Source of the DNA: Adiantum capillus-veneris
Lineage: Eukaryota; Streptophyta; Polypodiopsida; Polypodiales; Pteridaceae
DNA length: 64,000 nucleotides
Reading direction: 5' to 3'
Assembly: GCA_014529385.2 (NCBI GenBank)
Contig: CM043942.1
Location: 54,686,647-54,750,646 of the forward strand
The translations under genes were made by a program, and so were the position numbers. Of the stretch, positions 43,804 through 55,189 are shown piece by piece (position 1 is the stretch's first letter; the number at the start of each line of letters is the position of its first letter). The notes below the pieces were generated by a model that was not told the origin of the DNA, did not search any database, and was given only the letters and a program-made list of their open reading frames with translations.

Positions 43804-44367
43804 TGTAAAAGCACAAATCGACATACCTCGAATCACACAACGCATAATCCAAGTTGTACACGAGCAGAGATAGAAAGAGAGCGTGATAGAACGAGAGAGC
43901 ACGTGCAGGCGCACCACCTAGAGCAGAGTGCTACGCCGGCACGGCAAGAGAGAAGAGAAGAATAACACAGACACTGGGTACAATCTCCCCCCGTGCAAGA
44001 GTGACCATGTCCCTCTTGCACGTATTTAATTTATAGAGAATTTCATGCTCAAATTGAGTTACATCCAATTCACACTTGGGCATAAAATAGTCATGGCTCA
44101 TAAAGAGCTCAATGTAACAATTAATAGCTGTCTACATCTCAACTTATAACTAAACCATAAATACTAAGGCTTGCCACAGAAAATCCACTGGTGGCAGTTT
44201 TATTCCGAATAACTGCTATCGCTTTATTGTCCAGCACGTGCCAATCACTGATCTGCTCACACAACACCAACAAGTGATCATATTCCACAATTCAAATCAA
44301 CATTGCAATGCTTCATCAGAATATCAAATATTTCAAAATATATCATCAAAATATCAATTCCATTACA
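43804..44367 (-). repeat. 3' LTR of a minus-strand Ty3 element (Element E)
   Basis: Plus-strand ends TGTAAAAG and CATTACA give the usual TG...CA with a 5-bp terminal inverted repeat TGTAA/TTACA. A minus-strand TATA box (CTATAAATTAAAT, about 44021-44035) lies upstream of a hairpin (43992-44022). The adjacent purine-containing CAACCCTGGGGTA (minus strand, 44368-44380) is a poor but possible polypurine tract. No second LTR is present, since the 5' side was replaced at about 46063. Confidence 0.6.
43992..44022 (-). promoter_or_regulatory. Hairpin just downstream of the LTR TATA box
   Basis: CGTGCAAGAG and CTCTTGCACG, a perfect 10-bp inverted repeat, are separated by 11 bases. On the minus strand it starts within about 10 bases of the TATA box, so it would be at or near the 5' end of the LTR transcript. 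Confidence 0.7.
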
Positions 44368-44463
44368 TACCCCAGGGTTGAAAGACAATTGTCCTCAATT
44401 GTTACCGAAACCAAACTAGCGACAGTGGTGGCCAGCCACTGGTAGAGTGGTCTAGTAATTTGG

Positions 44464-44693
44464 TGTTGCCTAGATTGGTGAATCTACACCAATGGTCGTG
44501 CTGCCTAAATCGGCGGATCTGTAGTAATGCTGCCTAAATCGGCGGATCTACATTTTGATTTTGTGTTGCCTAGTTCGGCGAATCTACACTAGTGCTGCCT
44601 AAATCGGCGGATCTGCACTTTTAAAATTCGTGTTGCCTAAATCGGCGAATCTACACTAGAAGAAAAGCACTACCTAAATCGGCGAATCTGTGT
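44464..44693 (-). repeat. 27-bp minisatellite with complementary arms, seven copies
   Basis: Core TGCCTAAATCGGCGAATCT or close variants starts at about 44467, 44501, 44530, 44565, 44595, 44633 and 44670, with spacers of 5-16 bp. Flanking bases of each core are mutually complementary in most copies (GGTGT/ACACC, GTGT/ACAC, GTGC/GCAC). It lies between the integrase end and the LTR of Element E. Confidence 0.9.
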
Positions 44694-44879
44694 CTCTAGG
44701 TGTGTGGTATGCAAGTATCGAGTGATGGTAGTGTGGACTTAGCGATTACTCAGAGATCCATTGACACTCTTCCAAGGAATAGTTTTTGTATTTTACCAAA
44801 TATCTTCTGTACTGGTTTCCTCTGCGGGTAGTGGTCATATCATGATCTAAAATTATCTCGCAGTCAGAATTTCTTCATC

Positions 44880-46063
44880 GTCCTCAATGAAGGGGGGGTC
44901 AGTTGTGGTAGGGGTGTCGGGAATAGGTCCCTTGTGTGGTCCCACAAACTGACATGGAAGGAGTTGTGTATTTTCCAATGTGAGGGAATGCCCAAGCGGA
45001 ACGCATTGTCATTTATTTCATGAAGAATTTTGAATGGGCCATAAAATTAGGGGCCAATTTCACTTTAGGATGTTTTTCTACACTTTTTAAGCGTCATTTT
45101 TCTATCCTAAGCCAAACGAGGTCGTTTTCTTTAAAGGTGCAGGTCTTCGTTTTTTATTGGCTTGTGCGATGTATCGTTCTTGTGCTCGTTTAATGCAAGT
45201 TGTGTCTTCTTGTAAAATGTGTGTGTGATCTCTTGCTAAAGCGTCAGCCCCCAGGAACATCAGAGCTAACAGTGAAGACAGGGACAGGGAGTTTTTTCCC
45301 ATAGACAATTTCAAAAGGTGCACGGTTTGTGGATGAGTGGGGTGTGTTATTGTAAGCAAATTGAAGCATAGGGAGGTGTTGGTCCCAGTTTGCAGTATTT
45401 CCAGTGGTATAAGATCGAAGAAGATCCATAATAGTACTGTTTGTGGCTTCTGTTTGACCATTACTTTCAGGGTGAAATGCAGATGTGAAATCCATTTTAG
45501 AGCCTAAGTTTTTGGCTAGGGCGACCCAAAAATTATTGCAAAAGCGTCCATCACGGTCGGAGAGAATGACCTTGGGGAAGCCATGGTATGGAAAGAATAT
45601 GGTTTTGAGAAAAAGATTTGCAGCCTGTGGTGCAGACAATGTCTTTTTGCAGGGTACAAAGTATGCTTGTTTGCTAAAACGGTCAACTATGGTCCATATC
45701 ATATCATTGTGTGAGGATGCCAGTGGGCCAACAACTACAAAGAAGGGTTGTGTGAAGTCGGGTAACTGCAGGATGGGGACATGTGTAAGGAGATATTTGA
45801 GTGTGTCAAATGATTTTTGTTGTGTGGGACCCCAATTGAATGGTACTTTTTGATAGTAAAGTGGTCATCGGTGACGCAATGTGTGAGAAGTTTTTGACAA
45901 ATTTTTGATAAAAGCCTGCTAAACCTAAAAAGGATTTTATGTCATGCACGGATTTGGGGGTAGGCCATGTTTTAATAGTGTCAATCTTTTGAGGGTCACC
46001 AGATATTCCTTTTTCTGAGACTATGTGGCCTAAATAGTCAATGTGTGTTTGAAAGAATATACA
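44880..46063 (-). pseudogene. Element E pol: RT tail joined directly to integrase core
   Basis: The minus strand reads YLGHIVSEKGISGDPQKID, SFLGLAGFYQKFVKNF (end of RT, 46055-45870), FDTLKYLLTHVPILQLPDF and FFVV, the first strand of RNase H. It then passes at about 45735 straight to the integrase core: MIWTIVDRFSKQAYF, VILSDRDGRF and GQTEATNSTI (open at 45244-45702). Most of RNase H and the whole HHCC zinc-binding region are missing. After 45244 a shifted frame (45102-45250) holds the GPY/F-linker, and a decayed chromodomain or linker region extends to about 44880. It ends at 46063 against unrelated LTR-like sequence. Confidence 0.85.
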
Positions 46064-46064
46064 C

Positions 46065-46625
46065 CATCTTGGTAGTCTCTCCGAGAGCTACGCGCCCACA
46101 CCACGCATTCACATTTTCGAGCTATTCGCGATCGATCCTTCCTCGAGCTTGTTTTGTTTGTAAGTAGCACAAACAGTGTCTGTTTTCAACAATCAAGTGC
46201 TTTATGGAATGAGAAAGAGATTAGCTACACATAGATACTCATGAACTTAAGTTTCGCCCACTTTTGGATTATGACTGTTAGTCTATCGCGGCTGTATTCG
46301 AGATAACTAGGGTTCAAATCTGGTGAGATTAGACTTATAGGTAAGTATATCCTAGTGAGAGGATGGTGCCTACAAGGTTTGATGTGATTCCGAGTCATTG
46401 GAAGTGTAAACGGTGTTGTGAGAGGTTAGGGATAGAGTGGGTTGCATTCTACCAAGGTTAGTGATTGATGCATCATAAAAGTGTGTATGAGTAGATTGGT
46501 CTCAGTCTGACAAGCTAACGAGATTGCCTACGTGCACCTACGGGTTAGTCGTGTCATCGGATGATAAGTATGTTGTCTGTGTCGTGCTTGTGAGTATGAA
46601 CAAGGAGTAGTTAAGCCCTAAAACA
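46065..46625 (+). repeat. 5' LTR (3' portion) of Element F
   Basis: Ends GCCCTAAAACA directly before a primer binding site. The beginning abuts Element E at about 46064 and no TG start could be defined, so the LTR is probably truncated. No obvious matching copy was found downstream by eye. Confidence 0.6.
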
Positions 46626-46626
46626 T

Positions 46627-46644
46627 TGGCGCCGCTGTCGGGGA
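46627..46644 (+). promoter_or_regulatory. Primer binding site of Element F (tRNA-Asp type)
   Basis: TGGCGCCGCTGTCGGGGA matches the TGGCGCCGTTGCCGGGGA complement of plant tRNA-Asp(GTC) with two mismatches. This primer is characteristic of Athila and related Tat-clade Ty3 elements. Confidence 0.85.
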
Positions 46645-48280
46645 CACAAGACTTAAGTAGGGAGAGCTACGTCACTTGTGTGATGGTTAGCTTACTTTAG
46701 TTTTGACTAGAGAGAGCTTTAACTTTTAGAACAGATCCAGGATAGAGTATCCTGAGGTTTAGTGGATAGCCAGGAAGCCTGTGTCTTGCCGAGGGTCTGC
46801 GACTAGTTAGATTTAGTTAAGTAGGATAATGTGGAGTTATGGTTTTTGGTTTTGAGTGCTTGTTATACTTGTGTAGAAATAGAGTAGAAAAACGTTGTAA
46901 AAACGCAGAAACAAACAAAAAGAAGCAACAATAAGGCTGTTTGCTTGCCTTGAAAGCAAACCCACACCATATACCCTTGAAGGGGGCGAAAAAAGTAGAC
47001 ATTGAAATTTATGATCCAACACTTGAGAAAACATAAAAATTGCGACCAAAACCAACAAAAAAAACAGGTGATTGTTATAAGAAAACACTAAGTGAACCTA
47101 AAGAGGCCAAGAAGAGATATAACCATTGCCTAGGGTAAACTGACTGTGTTAGGTGGTACGACTGATATTCACAAGTTTAAGATGAAGTGTCATCAAATTT
47201 GCATCACTTCAAGTGCATTTGAGTTGTGAATTACCATAGAAGAGTGAAATTTGTTAAGTGCTTGAGTCTAAGGTCAAAATAAGTCCAAACTTCATAAAAC
47301 TTGGGGATAAACTTATATGGGCACAGGGAACACAACTATGCAAAAACAGACAAAAATTAAATCCCCTTGCTCGCTACTCTACCTAGTCTATCGCGATAGA
47401 CTGATGAAGGTGGTGATTGACTAACAACAAGGAAAAAACCTTTATACCACAGGTTTAACACATCAATACAAGGGTACTCACAAGATTGAGTGAAATGAAC
47501 ACCATCTTGACCACAAAACTTCCAAACCGGTGTTTTAGAGTCTGAATTCAGAGACAAGGGCAAGAAGGCTTTGACCAAATGTCTAAACAGTGTCAAAATT
47601 TGTCAATGCACTACACAAGGAGAGGCTGAACCAGCTGTGGAGAAAACTTGAGAAAAATGCTAAAAAGGGAGAAAATTGCCAGTCCATCGCGATAGACTAA
47701 GGAAACTGCTGCTAAGGACCATATCTTCCAAATTTCCCCTAGGGAGAGCTTTATCAGAGCCTATACAGCACACACACCAAATTTCAAGGCATTTAGACCA
47801 CTGAAAGTCAATCTAAGGCCCAGATAGAGAATCAAGCTCTGACTAAAATACTAAAATGGACCAAAACCCAACCCAAGTGTCCAAACTTCATAAAACTTGA
47901 GGGATAGGCTATAGAGGGTAACTGGAACTCAAGGGTGAAGTCACAATTTTGAATTGACTTGTGCTGAGCAAATTGTCAGTCTATCGCGATAGACTAAGAA
48001 AGTAGTGATTCAGACATATTTTGCAATTTGTGACTTTACTGCTAGGACATACTCTCCATATAGATCCCAGCCATCATTTCATATTTGAAATTGGACCACC
48101 AGAAGGCTGACTAAGTGGTTGCTATACATATTTGAAAGATTTTTGGTAATTCGGGGAAAAACCCTTTTGAACAGACTAACCATCCTTGTGTAGATCCCAG
48201 AAGGAGATCATCACAAAGCCGCACAAGAAGGAGTCCAAGTAAGATTTAAGTTGCAACCCAACTTTCATTCTTATGTATTT
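46645..48280 (+). repeat. Element F leader with about 297-bp degenerate repeats and an 18-bp palindrome
   Basis: Non-coding. The palindrome AGTCTATCGCGATAGACT occurs at 47385-47402, 47681-47698 (one mismatch) and 47978-47995, at 296 and 297 bp spacing; a half site is at 46280-46290. Other shared phrases recur at multiples of that spacing: CCAAACTTCATAAAACTTG at about 47284 and 47880. Surrounding sequence is otherwise diverged. A possible splice acceptor (TCTTATGTATTTTAG) occurs at about 48283. Confidence 0.85.
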
Positions 48281-50520
48281 TAGGTCGAGAGCCTTTGTTA
48301 AGTCGGGAGCTAAAAGTGTCAAAAGTCAAGTAAGCACCACGTCCACCGAAGAGAGTGTAACTCAGACGAAACTAGACCCATTAGCACCGATCATTGAAGA
48401 GGGTAGTGATACTGACACTTCGTCAGAAAGTCCTTCTTCATGATGAGTCAACAGCCAGGAGGTTTCAACGGTGAAGGACCAATGCCAAGGGGGGAGCACC
48501 TCCCTACATCCTTTAAACAAAACCAAGTTCACTATAATCTTCTTGGAGGAACTAACTCGAGGGGAGCCTTAGTTTATTTTGACTATCGGGGATGCAAGTG
48601 TATTTGTATTGAAGAAAGACCGGCTCAGAGACTAGAGATAATTCGAGTCTATGATGATGGAGACAGATTCCGAGACGAAAAGGGGAACCACTATTGATAG
48701 TGAGTAACCCTGAGGATTACAACAGATATGGGGATAATGTGGCAAAAGGAAAATGGTTTCAGAAACCCAAGAACCGCCTCCTAACATTGATCGACCTGGA
48801 GCACTTTTTATGTATGATAAGAAAACAACCAGGGTCCCAACCTATAATGAGAATGTAGGGATTTACAAGCATGAAAGCGAGGGAATAGTCTCTTACTTTC
48901 GATGTAAGGAACCCTACCCAAACGAATTAAGCATGAGGGCTAAGGGATTTACAAGAACCACCACTCTATGCACAGTATCAAGGAGAGAGTAAGCCAAAGA
49001 CTCAGGGGTCAACTGAACCTGGAAGAACACCCCTAGAACGAGTTCAGAAGGATGAACCATCTCTCGCGAGAACTGTTAGAAATTATGGCTTAGGAGCACC
49101 ATTGGGAGAGGAACCTGGCCACTACAGAAGACCATAGGAGGTATATCGACTAGGACGGGGAGTTCCCATGATGAGATTTGTAGACCATCGTAGAATTAGA
49201 CCTTCTCAAGTACAAAAATGGGTAAACAAGAAATATACGGGAAGCACGGATCGGAGAGATCATGTAGCAGCCTTTGTGCGTGTAATTAGAGCTGAAGAGG
49301 TGTTAGACTTTCCTACCCAATTTGTTGGATTCGGTTTAACCTTAGAGGATGATGCTGCTACATGGTTTGACTTAGTGGAGCGAAGAGACTTTGAGTCTAT
49401 GGAGGAAGGGTTTGACAAGTTTATCAAGGATTCTCACAAAGGGGAATAGCTCATAATACAGTCTCACAAATTCATAAATTCAAACAGAAAGATGGAGAGT
49501 CTGTGCGAAAGGCAGCCTCCGATTAAAAAGATATGTTAAGTTTTGCCCCGTGGAAGAACTACCAACTCAGTCCAAACTTATGCTTATATTTATCCGAGGA
49601 CTAAGGAATGCAGATCTTCAGAAGGACTTACATATGAAAAGGAGCACGACGTTGAATGATTTAACCAAGGAAGTCTATATTGTGGACAATTGTGCGGTCT
49701 ACAAAGAGGGTGAGTTCAGGGATCTTGACGATGATTCTTCCTGGCAACAAAGCGGAGCAAGTCTGCTAAGACAACACCGAAAGGAGAAGTAGCGGTAAGC
49801 AAGAGCAGCTTGTAGAGGAAGTGCTTAAAAAGATTAACTTGTATTCCAAACCACAAGCTAAACAACCAAAATGGTGTGCGATTGAACAAAATGGAAACCA
49901 TGGGACGGAGGAGTGTTATTATAACAAGGGATATGTGAGAGAATGACCATATGCTCCGCAAGCTCAGGCGACATCCCTCAAGTCCCACTGAGGCCTAGAT
50001 ATCAAACAAGCAACCTACCAGGACTGTAGGTGTAGAAAGACCACAACCAGTGTTGGGACAACAACCCCCTACCAGGATTACGACCAGTCGGCATAAGATA
50101 CACACCCACAGTAACTGAGTCGGATGAGAAGGCTTTGATACTATGCATGCATACTACAACGAGCCCAATGGATATGCGGCGAACTCTGTCTATTATCCAC
50201 AGGAAGAACCCTCTACACCAGAACCATGGAGCATGCTAGGAAATACACGACCACCAACTGCTGCACAAGCAGCGGGGGAAGGAAGATATAGCTTGGATGA
50301 AAGAACACTGTTGTTCATAGCCAACGGAGGCATGAGCGGGCAAAGAATTGCACACCAACAAGAGGAGCTCCAGGAGCACCTCAACAGCCTAAAGGACCAT
50401 GCTACAAGTGTGGTGGAGACCATTGGCTGAGGGCCTGCCCTCATGAAGAAATCATTAGGGTCAACGCATATTGCACCGAGTGTGGAATTACTCACTTGAT
50501 CCCTGATTGCCCTAAAAACC
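48281..50520 (+). pseudogene. Element F gag, broken, with two zinc knuckles
   Basis: Frames in succession: about 48285-48440 (EEGSDTDTSSESPSS then two stops), 48440-48697 (MSQQPGGFNGEGPMPRGEH, DYRGCKCICIEERPAQRLE), 48753-48992, 49168-49449 (RPSQVQKWVNKKYTGSTD, LEDDAATWFDLVERRDFESM, the capsid-like core), 49550-49792 (KLMLIFIRGLRNADLQKDL, the end of the gag core) and 50143-50430. At about 50400-50515 two knuckles follow: CYKCGGDHWLRAC and CTECGITHLIPDC, both C-x2-C-x3-H-x4-C. At least five frame changes. A related scrap is at 5740-6716. Confidence 0.75.
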
Positions 50521-52545
50521 CGAGCAAAGGAGCAAAAACTACCTTGAATATGTTGGGAACGCTGCCTTCCAGTGGAGGGTCAGAAAACGAAATTCCGATT
50601 CCTGTTAAGGTCTTGACGAGAGCCCATTGACGAGAGCCCAAGCAAGGGGAAATGACAATCAGCCCAAGAGTAACGATGAAAATCAGGAAGAAATCAAGAC
50701 TGACAAGTCTAGCATCATTCGTGATAATCCTTGGAAAGAACGAAGAGCGAAAATGAAAGCTAGACGTGAGCGAAAACAAAAAGATGTAGAAGCTAAGCTA
50801 ATGATAGCTCGAGAGCAACTTAAACAGCAAAGAGAGTCCAACTCTCTAAAATCAACGGAGGGACCAAGAAGTGCAAGCTCAGGAGGGTCGGTATTGGTAG
50901 ATAAGATCAATGAACCCTTAGATGCAATCTTGCAAGCATATGAAGCAAGATTGAAGAACAGACAGACTCTAGAGCAAAGGTGGATGACATATCCATATCC
51001 AGAGATAGAAAAACATAACTAGGGATGTACAAACAGCTGATTGAAACTGCAAAGATTTATTGGAGCCTCCACCTATGGAAGTGGGGGATAGAGTAATCAA
51101 ACCACCAACAATGAAACACCTCACAAATTGAACAAAGGATACCCGACAAGATAGAAACGTTAAATCCTTGTCGGATGTAGAGGATGCAAGAGACGTGCCT
51201 AATAGCACTGATGAATCACTGAAAGATTTTCCACCATATACGCCATTGTGGAAGAAAATTGGCCTGAAGAGCTATGGGAACGGTGAGAAAAGCTCAGAAA
51301 AAATATGAGACAAAAACAGTCAAATCGGCACCTTTCTCGAAGTTGAACTTGAATAAGCCTCCATGGATTTAGACGTTAAATCATTTCAAGGGGATAATGG
51401 TTCAGTTGCATCCGAAGATAGCAGACCAGAATCACTCAGAACTTTGCCATCATATATGGGGGACTATGAGGCAAGGTCGAAATTCGAAGAGTACCTTCTC
51501 AAAGAATAGGCGGGTCATGAAGCAACTCAAAATGGTGCAAGACTGGGGGTATGATTATTTGTATCTAAGACATGCTGAAACTACTACACGAGTAAACATG
51601 AAAAATCATAACTACCATGATGTCACGAGAACCTGTGGAAGAATTTGACTCAGCCACCATTAGTGGATCAGAAGTCCCAGCGTGGCTTTGTAAGAAAAAG
51701 GAGATATGGATGTGCGGGGCATCCCAATGTAGTGAATTTGACCACAATGAAAAGACACTAGAGAGGGTCTTGGAAGACGATGCATATATACGAGAACCTT
51801 TTCCTGAAGAGAAGCTCGAACCCCTAGAATGGTCTCAAATTTTGGCTACATTGGATGTATGCGTCAATGAAGTCACTCCCACCAAATTTTGTGATGAGAA
51901 TGGCTACGATATCATACCATACTACATGTTGAGAAAAATTGTGGAGGAGGACGAGAACGATGGAGATACTGAGAATACAAGGATAACGCGGATGACGAGA
52001 AGTCGAAAATACGGAGGGAGACGACAATCAAGATCAAGACAATGACGTCTTCTACAATTTTCCAAACCAAAGTGAGAGACACCCAAAAAAGATACAAGAG
52101 TAAACGACACCATATCGGTCTACCAACCATGCTGAGACCCATGCCGGAGTTTAGGGGTAAGACACATTTCCTTATGAACATTCATGTTGTTGATTGTGCT
52201 AAGGATAAAGTGTCAGGAAGATTTCTTAAGGTTGTTGAAGACTCAAGATTTAAGTCCAGAGTGTTGAAACTAAGATAACCAGCAAAGCAAAAAAAGAGCT
52301 GCATCAGAAAAAACTAAATGTCTCTGGTGGTCCAATTATGACGAAAATTGAACAGAAAACGAGATACAATGAGTTGAAACAAAAAATTAAAAATGTATGG
52401 ACAATTGAATGGAAAGTAGCGATGGAACGAACGCTAGTGATGGGAGTAAAAAGATAGATGTACTCCTCACTATTGTAAGTACACATTCAGGAAAGAAGAT
52501 TGGTGGTTCAGCAACCAATGAGGGAGCTTAAATCAAACGAGTCCT
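50521..52545 (+). pseudogene. Element F gag-RT linker region
   Basis: Frames 50627-51022 (charged, coiled-coil-like: ERRAKMKARRERKQKDVEAK), 51397-51648, 51617-52045 (acidic then Arg-rich: LEDDAYIREPFPEEKLEPLE, TRMTRSRKYGGRRQSRSRQ) and 52042-52278. In ordinary Ty3 elements the protease would lie here, but no D-T/S-G motif with the following strands was found. The 51765-51890 segment has a cousin at 33355-33520, so the region is a genuine family feature. Confidence 0.6.
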
Positions 52546-54090
52546 ATGATGGGCCAAGAACACCAAGAAAATAGACTTAGCAGAGCCAGGAGAAAGTCCT
52601 CGACCTGCTTACATTGCCACAGATCTAGGTCAGAAGAAGAGGACTTACTGATCAAAACACTTAAGGAGTTTCGAGATGTATTTGCATGGTCGTACAAAGA
52701 TTTAAAGGGGGTGGATCCTAACATTTGTGAACATTCAATCCCTCTGAAGTCTGATGCAAAGCCAAGCAAACAACTTCCATACACGTATAATGAGACATTC
52801 GCCAAAAGGATAAAAGAAGAGATAGAAACTTATGGAGGCTGAATTTATTTATGAGATAGAGCACGGATGGGTGTCCCCGATAGTGGTGGTACCCAAGAAA
52901 AACAAGCAATTACGAGTGTGTGTAAATCTCAAGAAGGTAAACGCAGCAACAATAAGGGACAACTACCCTCTTCCTATCACTGAACACGTCCTAGAACGAG
53001 TAGCAAGCAAGCAAGCCTATAGCTTTATGGACGGATTCTCTGGTTATAAGCAATGGGGGGTCAAACTAGAAGATCAATACAAAACAGTGTTTGCAACAGA
53101 ATGGGGCATATATTCGTTTAGAGTAATGCCATTTGGCTTCACATGCTCCAGCCACATTTCAGAGATTAATGACACATGCTTTAAAAGAATACTTGCGAAT
53201 ATCTTGGATATTTACATGGACGACCTGTGTGTCTACTCTCTATTGAGAGAAGACCATATAGATCATCTTAGAAAGGTATTTGAAAAGTACAGAACGTATA
53301 GGATTTGCCTCAACCCAGAAAAAATGTGTATTCATGGTACGACAAGGTAAAATCTTAGGCCACATAGTGTCGGCTAATGGAGTTACCACTAATGAAGACA
53401 AGGTAAAGGTGATCATAGAATTGCCAAGACCAAATACTGTATGACAGGTACAATCATTTATGGGACATTGTGGATACTACCGACGTTTTATCTACATGTA
53501 CGCTGTAATAGCAAAACCCTTGTATATCTAATCGCGCTCTTCAATTGTACCAATGAATGTGAGGAGTCATTCCAGAAACTAAAAGATGCACTGGTATCTG
53601 CACCAATTCTAAAAGCACCAGATTGGTCAAAGATCTTCCATGTACATGTAGATGCTTCGGCATTTGCAATAGGCTGTATATTAGCACAACAAGGGGAGGG
53701 TAAGACGGATTTTCCAATCAGTTATGCTAGTAGACAACTCAACATGCAGAAAAGAATTATACTACCACTGAAAGAGAAGGATTGGGTATGATATATGCGG
53801 TAAAGAAATTTCGGCATTACTTGCTCGCGAACAAATTCACATTCTTTGTGGATCATCAGGCACTCTTGTACTTAGTAAACAAACCTTGTAACAGGACGAA
53901 TTGTAAGATGGTTCATTGTGTTGCTGGAGTTTGATTTTACGGTAGTAGTTAAGAAGGAAAAACTCATCAAAGAGCAGACCACCTTTCTCGATTACTACAT
54001 GGCGAAAAAGTACTGGGGTAGATGATGATCTCCCAGACGCATACCTGTTTAATATAGAGATGGTACCGAAATGGTCATAGCAAATTATTC
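52546..54090 (+). pseudogene. Element F reverse transcriptase and RNase H
   Basis: RT begins FAWSYKDLKGVDPNICEHSI (52680), crosses a frameshift near 52840 and continues GWVSPIVVVPKKNKQLRVCV, DNYPLPITEHVLERV, FMDGFSGYKQ, RVMPFGFTCSS and YMDDLCVYS (metal-binding pair at about 53217). Another shift near 53345 leads to ILGHIVSANGV and GHCGYYRRFIYMY, then 53540-53791 holds RNase H (FQKLKDALVSAPIL, VHVDASAFAIGCILAQQGEG, ISYASRQLN). It continues after a shift with FRHYLLANKFTFFVDHQALL and a decayed tail to about 54060. The sequence style (FAWSY.DLKG, PYHQI replaced by YKQWGV) fits the Tat/Athila branch. Confidence 0.88.
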
Positions 54091-54092
54091 CA

Positions 54093-55002
54093 TTGCTGAC
54101 ATATGAAATCAATCTTGATGACAAACACACGGTGCAAGACATTAGACAAGCACGAAATTACACAATGCTTGCGGGAAGAATGTACCATCATGGAAACGAT
54201 GGGATTCTAAGGTTGTGTATAAGCCCAGAGGAGTACGAAGCGTATCTAGAGGAGGCCCAAAGACAAACAAGGGGATTCCATAGAGTAAATCAAATGATGT
54301 ATGAACAACTAAGAAGACTTGGTGTGTATTGGCCAGGAATGACAGGCGATGTAGCTAAGTACATCAAGAAATGCGACTTTTGCACATCCAATACTACTGT
54401 GGATTATACCACATTATACCAAGTGACAGTAGCACCCGCATGGAGTCATGCTATTGTGGAATATTTGACTAATAAGGAGCTACCAAGAGATTGGTCTAAA
54501 GCCAGACAAAAGGCTTTACAAATCGAAGCGAATAGGTATGCCCTCATTAGTGACCAATTGTATAAAAGAGGAACTGATGACCAACTGAGGTTAGTTCCTC
54601 ATGAGAATGACTACTTTCCATTATTGGAACAAGCTCATGCAGGCATAGCAGGAGGTCATTTTTCAGCAGAGAGAACCGTAAAAATCATTATGGTTGCAGG
54701 TATATGGTGGCCGACCATGATTCAAGATGCAGCAGAATTCGTGAAAAGGTGTGATGAATGTCAACGCACTAAGGTACCAGTTAAAAGAGACGAAATGGCT
54801 TTAAGGCCAATGATGAGTGCTCGAGCATTCGCTAAATGAGGATTGGACTTTGTTGGTCCTATCACTCCAGCAGCGTATCGTTCACAAGCACAATATATCA
54901 TAGTGGCCATGGATTACATGACCAAATGGGTGGAAGCAAAAGCCACAATGAAAGCAGACGCTAGAACCACGGCACAATTCTTATATGAATATGTGTTTAC
55001 AC
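54093..55002 (+). pseudogene. Element F integrase N-terminal region with two zinc-binding modules, first part of core
   Basis: Open at 54093-54839. A first module (about 54150-54395) reads ARNYTMLAGRMYHHGNDGIL, GVYWPGMTGDVAKYIKKCDF with a closing CDFC. A second (about 54520-54775) reads ANRYALISDQLYKRGTDDQL, EQAHAGIAGGHFSAERT, GIWWPTMIQDAAEFVKRCDE with CDEC, a full HHCC. After a TGA at 54837 the core begins: LDFVGPITPAAYRSQ (first Asp), AMDYMTKWVEAKAT. It is interrupted at 55002 by a solo LTR. Known Ty3 integrases carry one such module; the first copy here has only one clear histidine (FHRVNQ). Confidence 0.85.
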
Positions 55003-55120
55003 TGACGAAGGAAATTTGGAATGGCGGCCTCTACACCAAAACAAACTCCATTGCGCCACAAGGGAAATGAGATGAGGGCACCACCTAGTCTTGGAAGCGT
55101 GAACTAGGACCGCTACACGA

Positions 55121-55189
<69 letters not shown>

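Noticed and set aside
44464-44693. CRISPR-like array of repeats
   Set aside because: Units are short, the spacers are 5-16 bp and not unique protospacer-like, and the context is a plant retroelement.
46837-47596. Minus-strand frames in the Element F leader
   Set aside because: No domain, low-complexity composition, and they cross repeat units.
49716-52181. Several antisense frames opposite Element F gag and linker
   Set aside because: Shadow frames; the plus strand has matching homologs elsewhere in the window.
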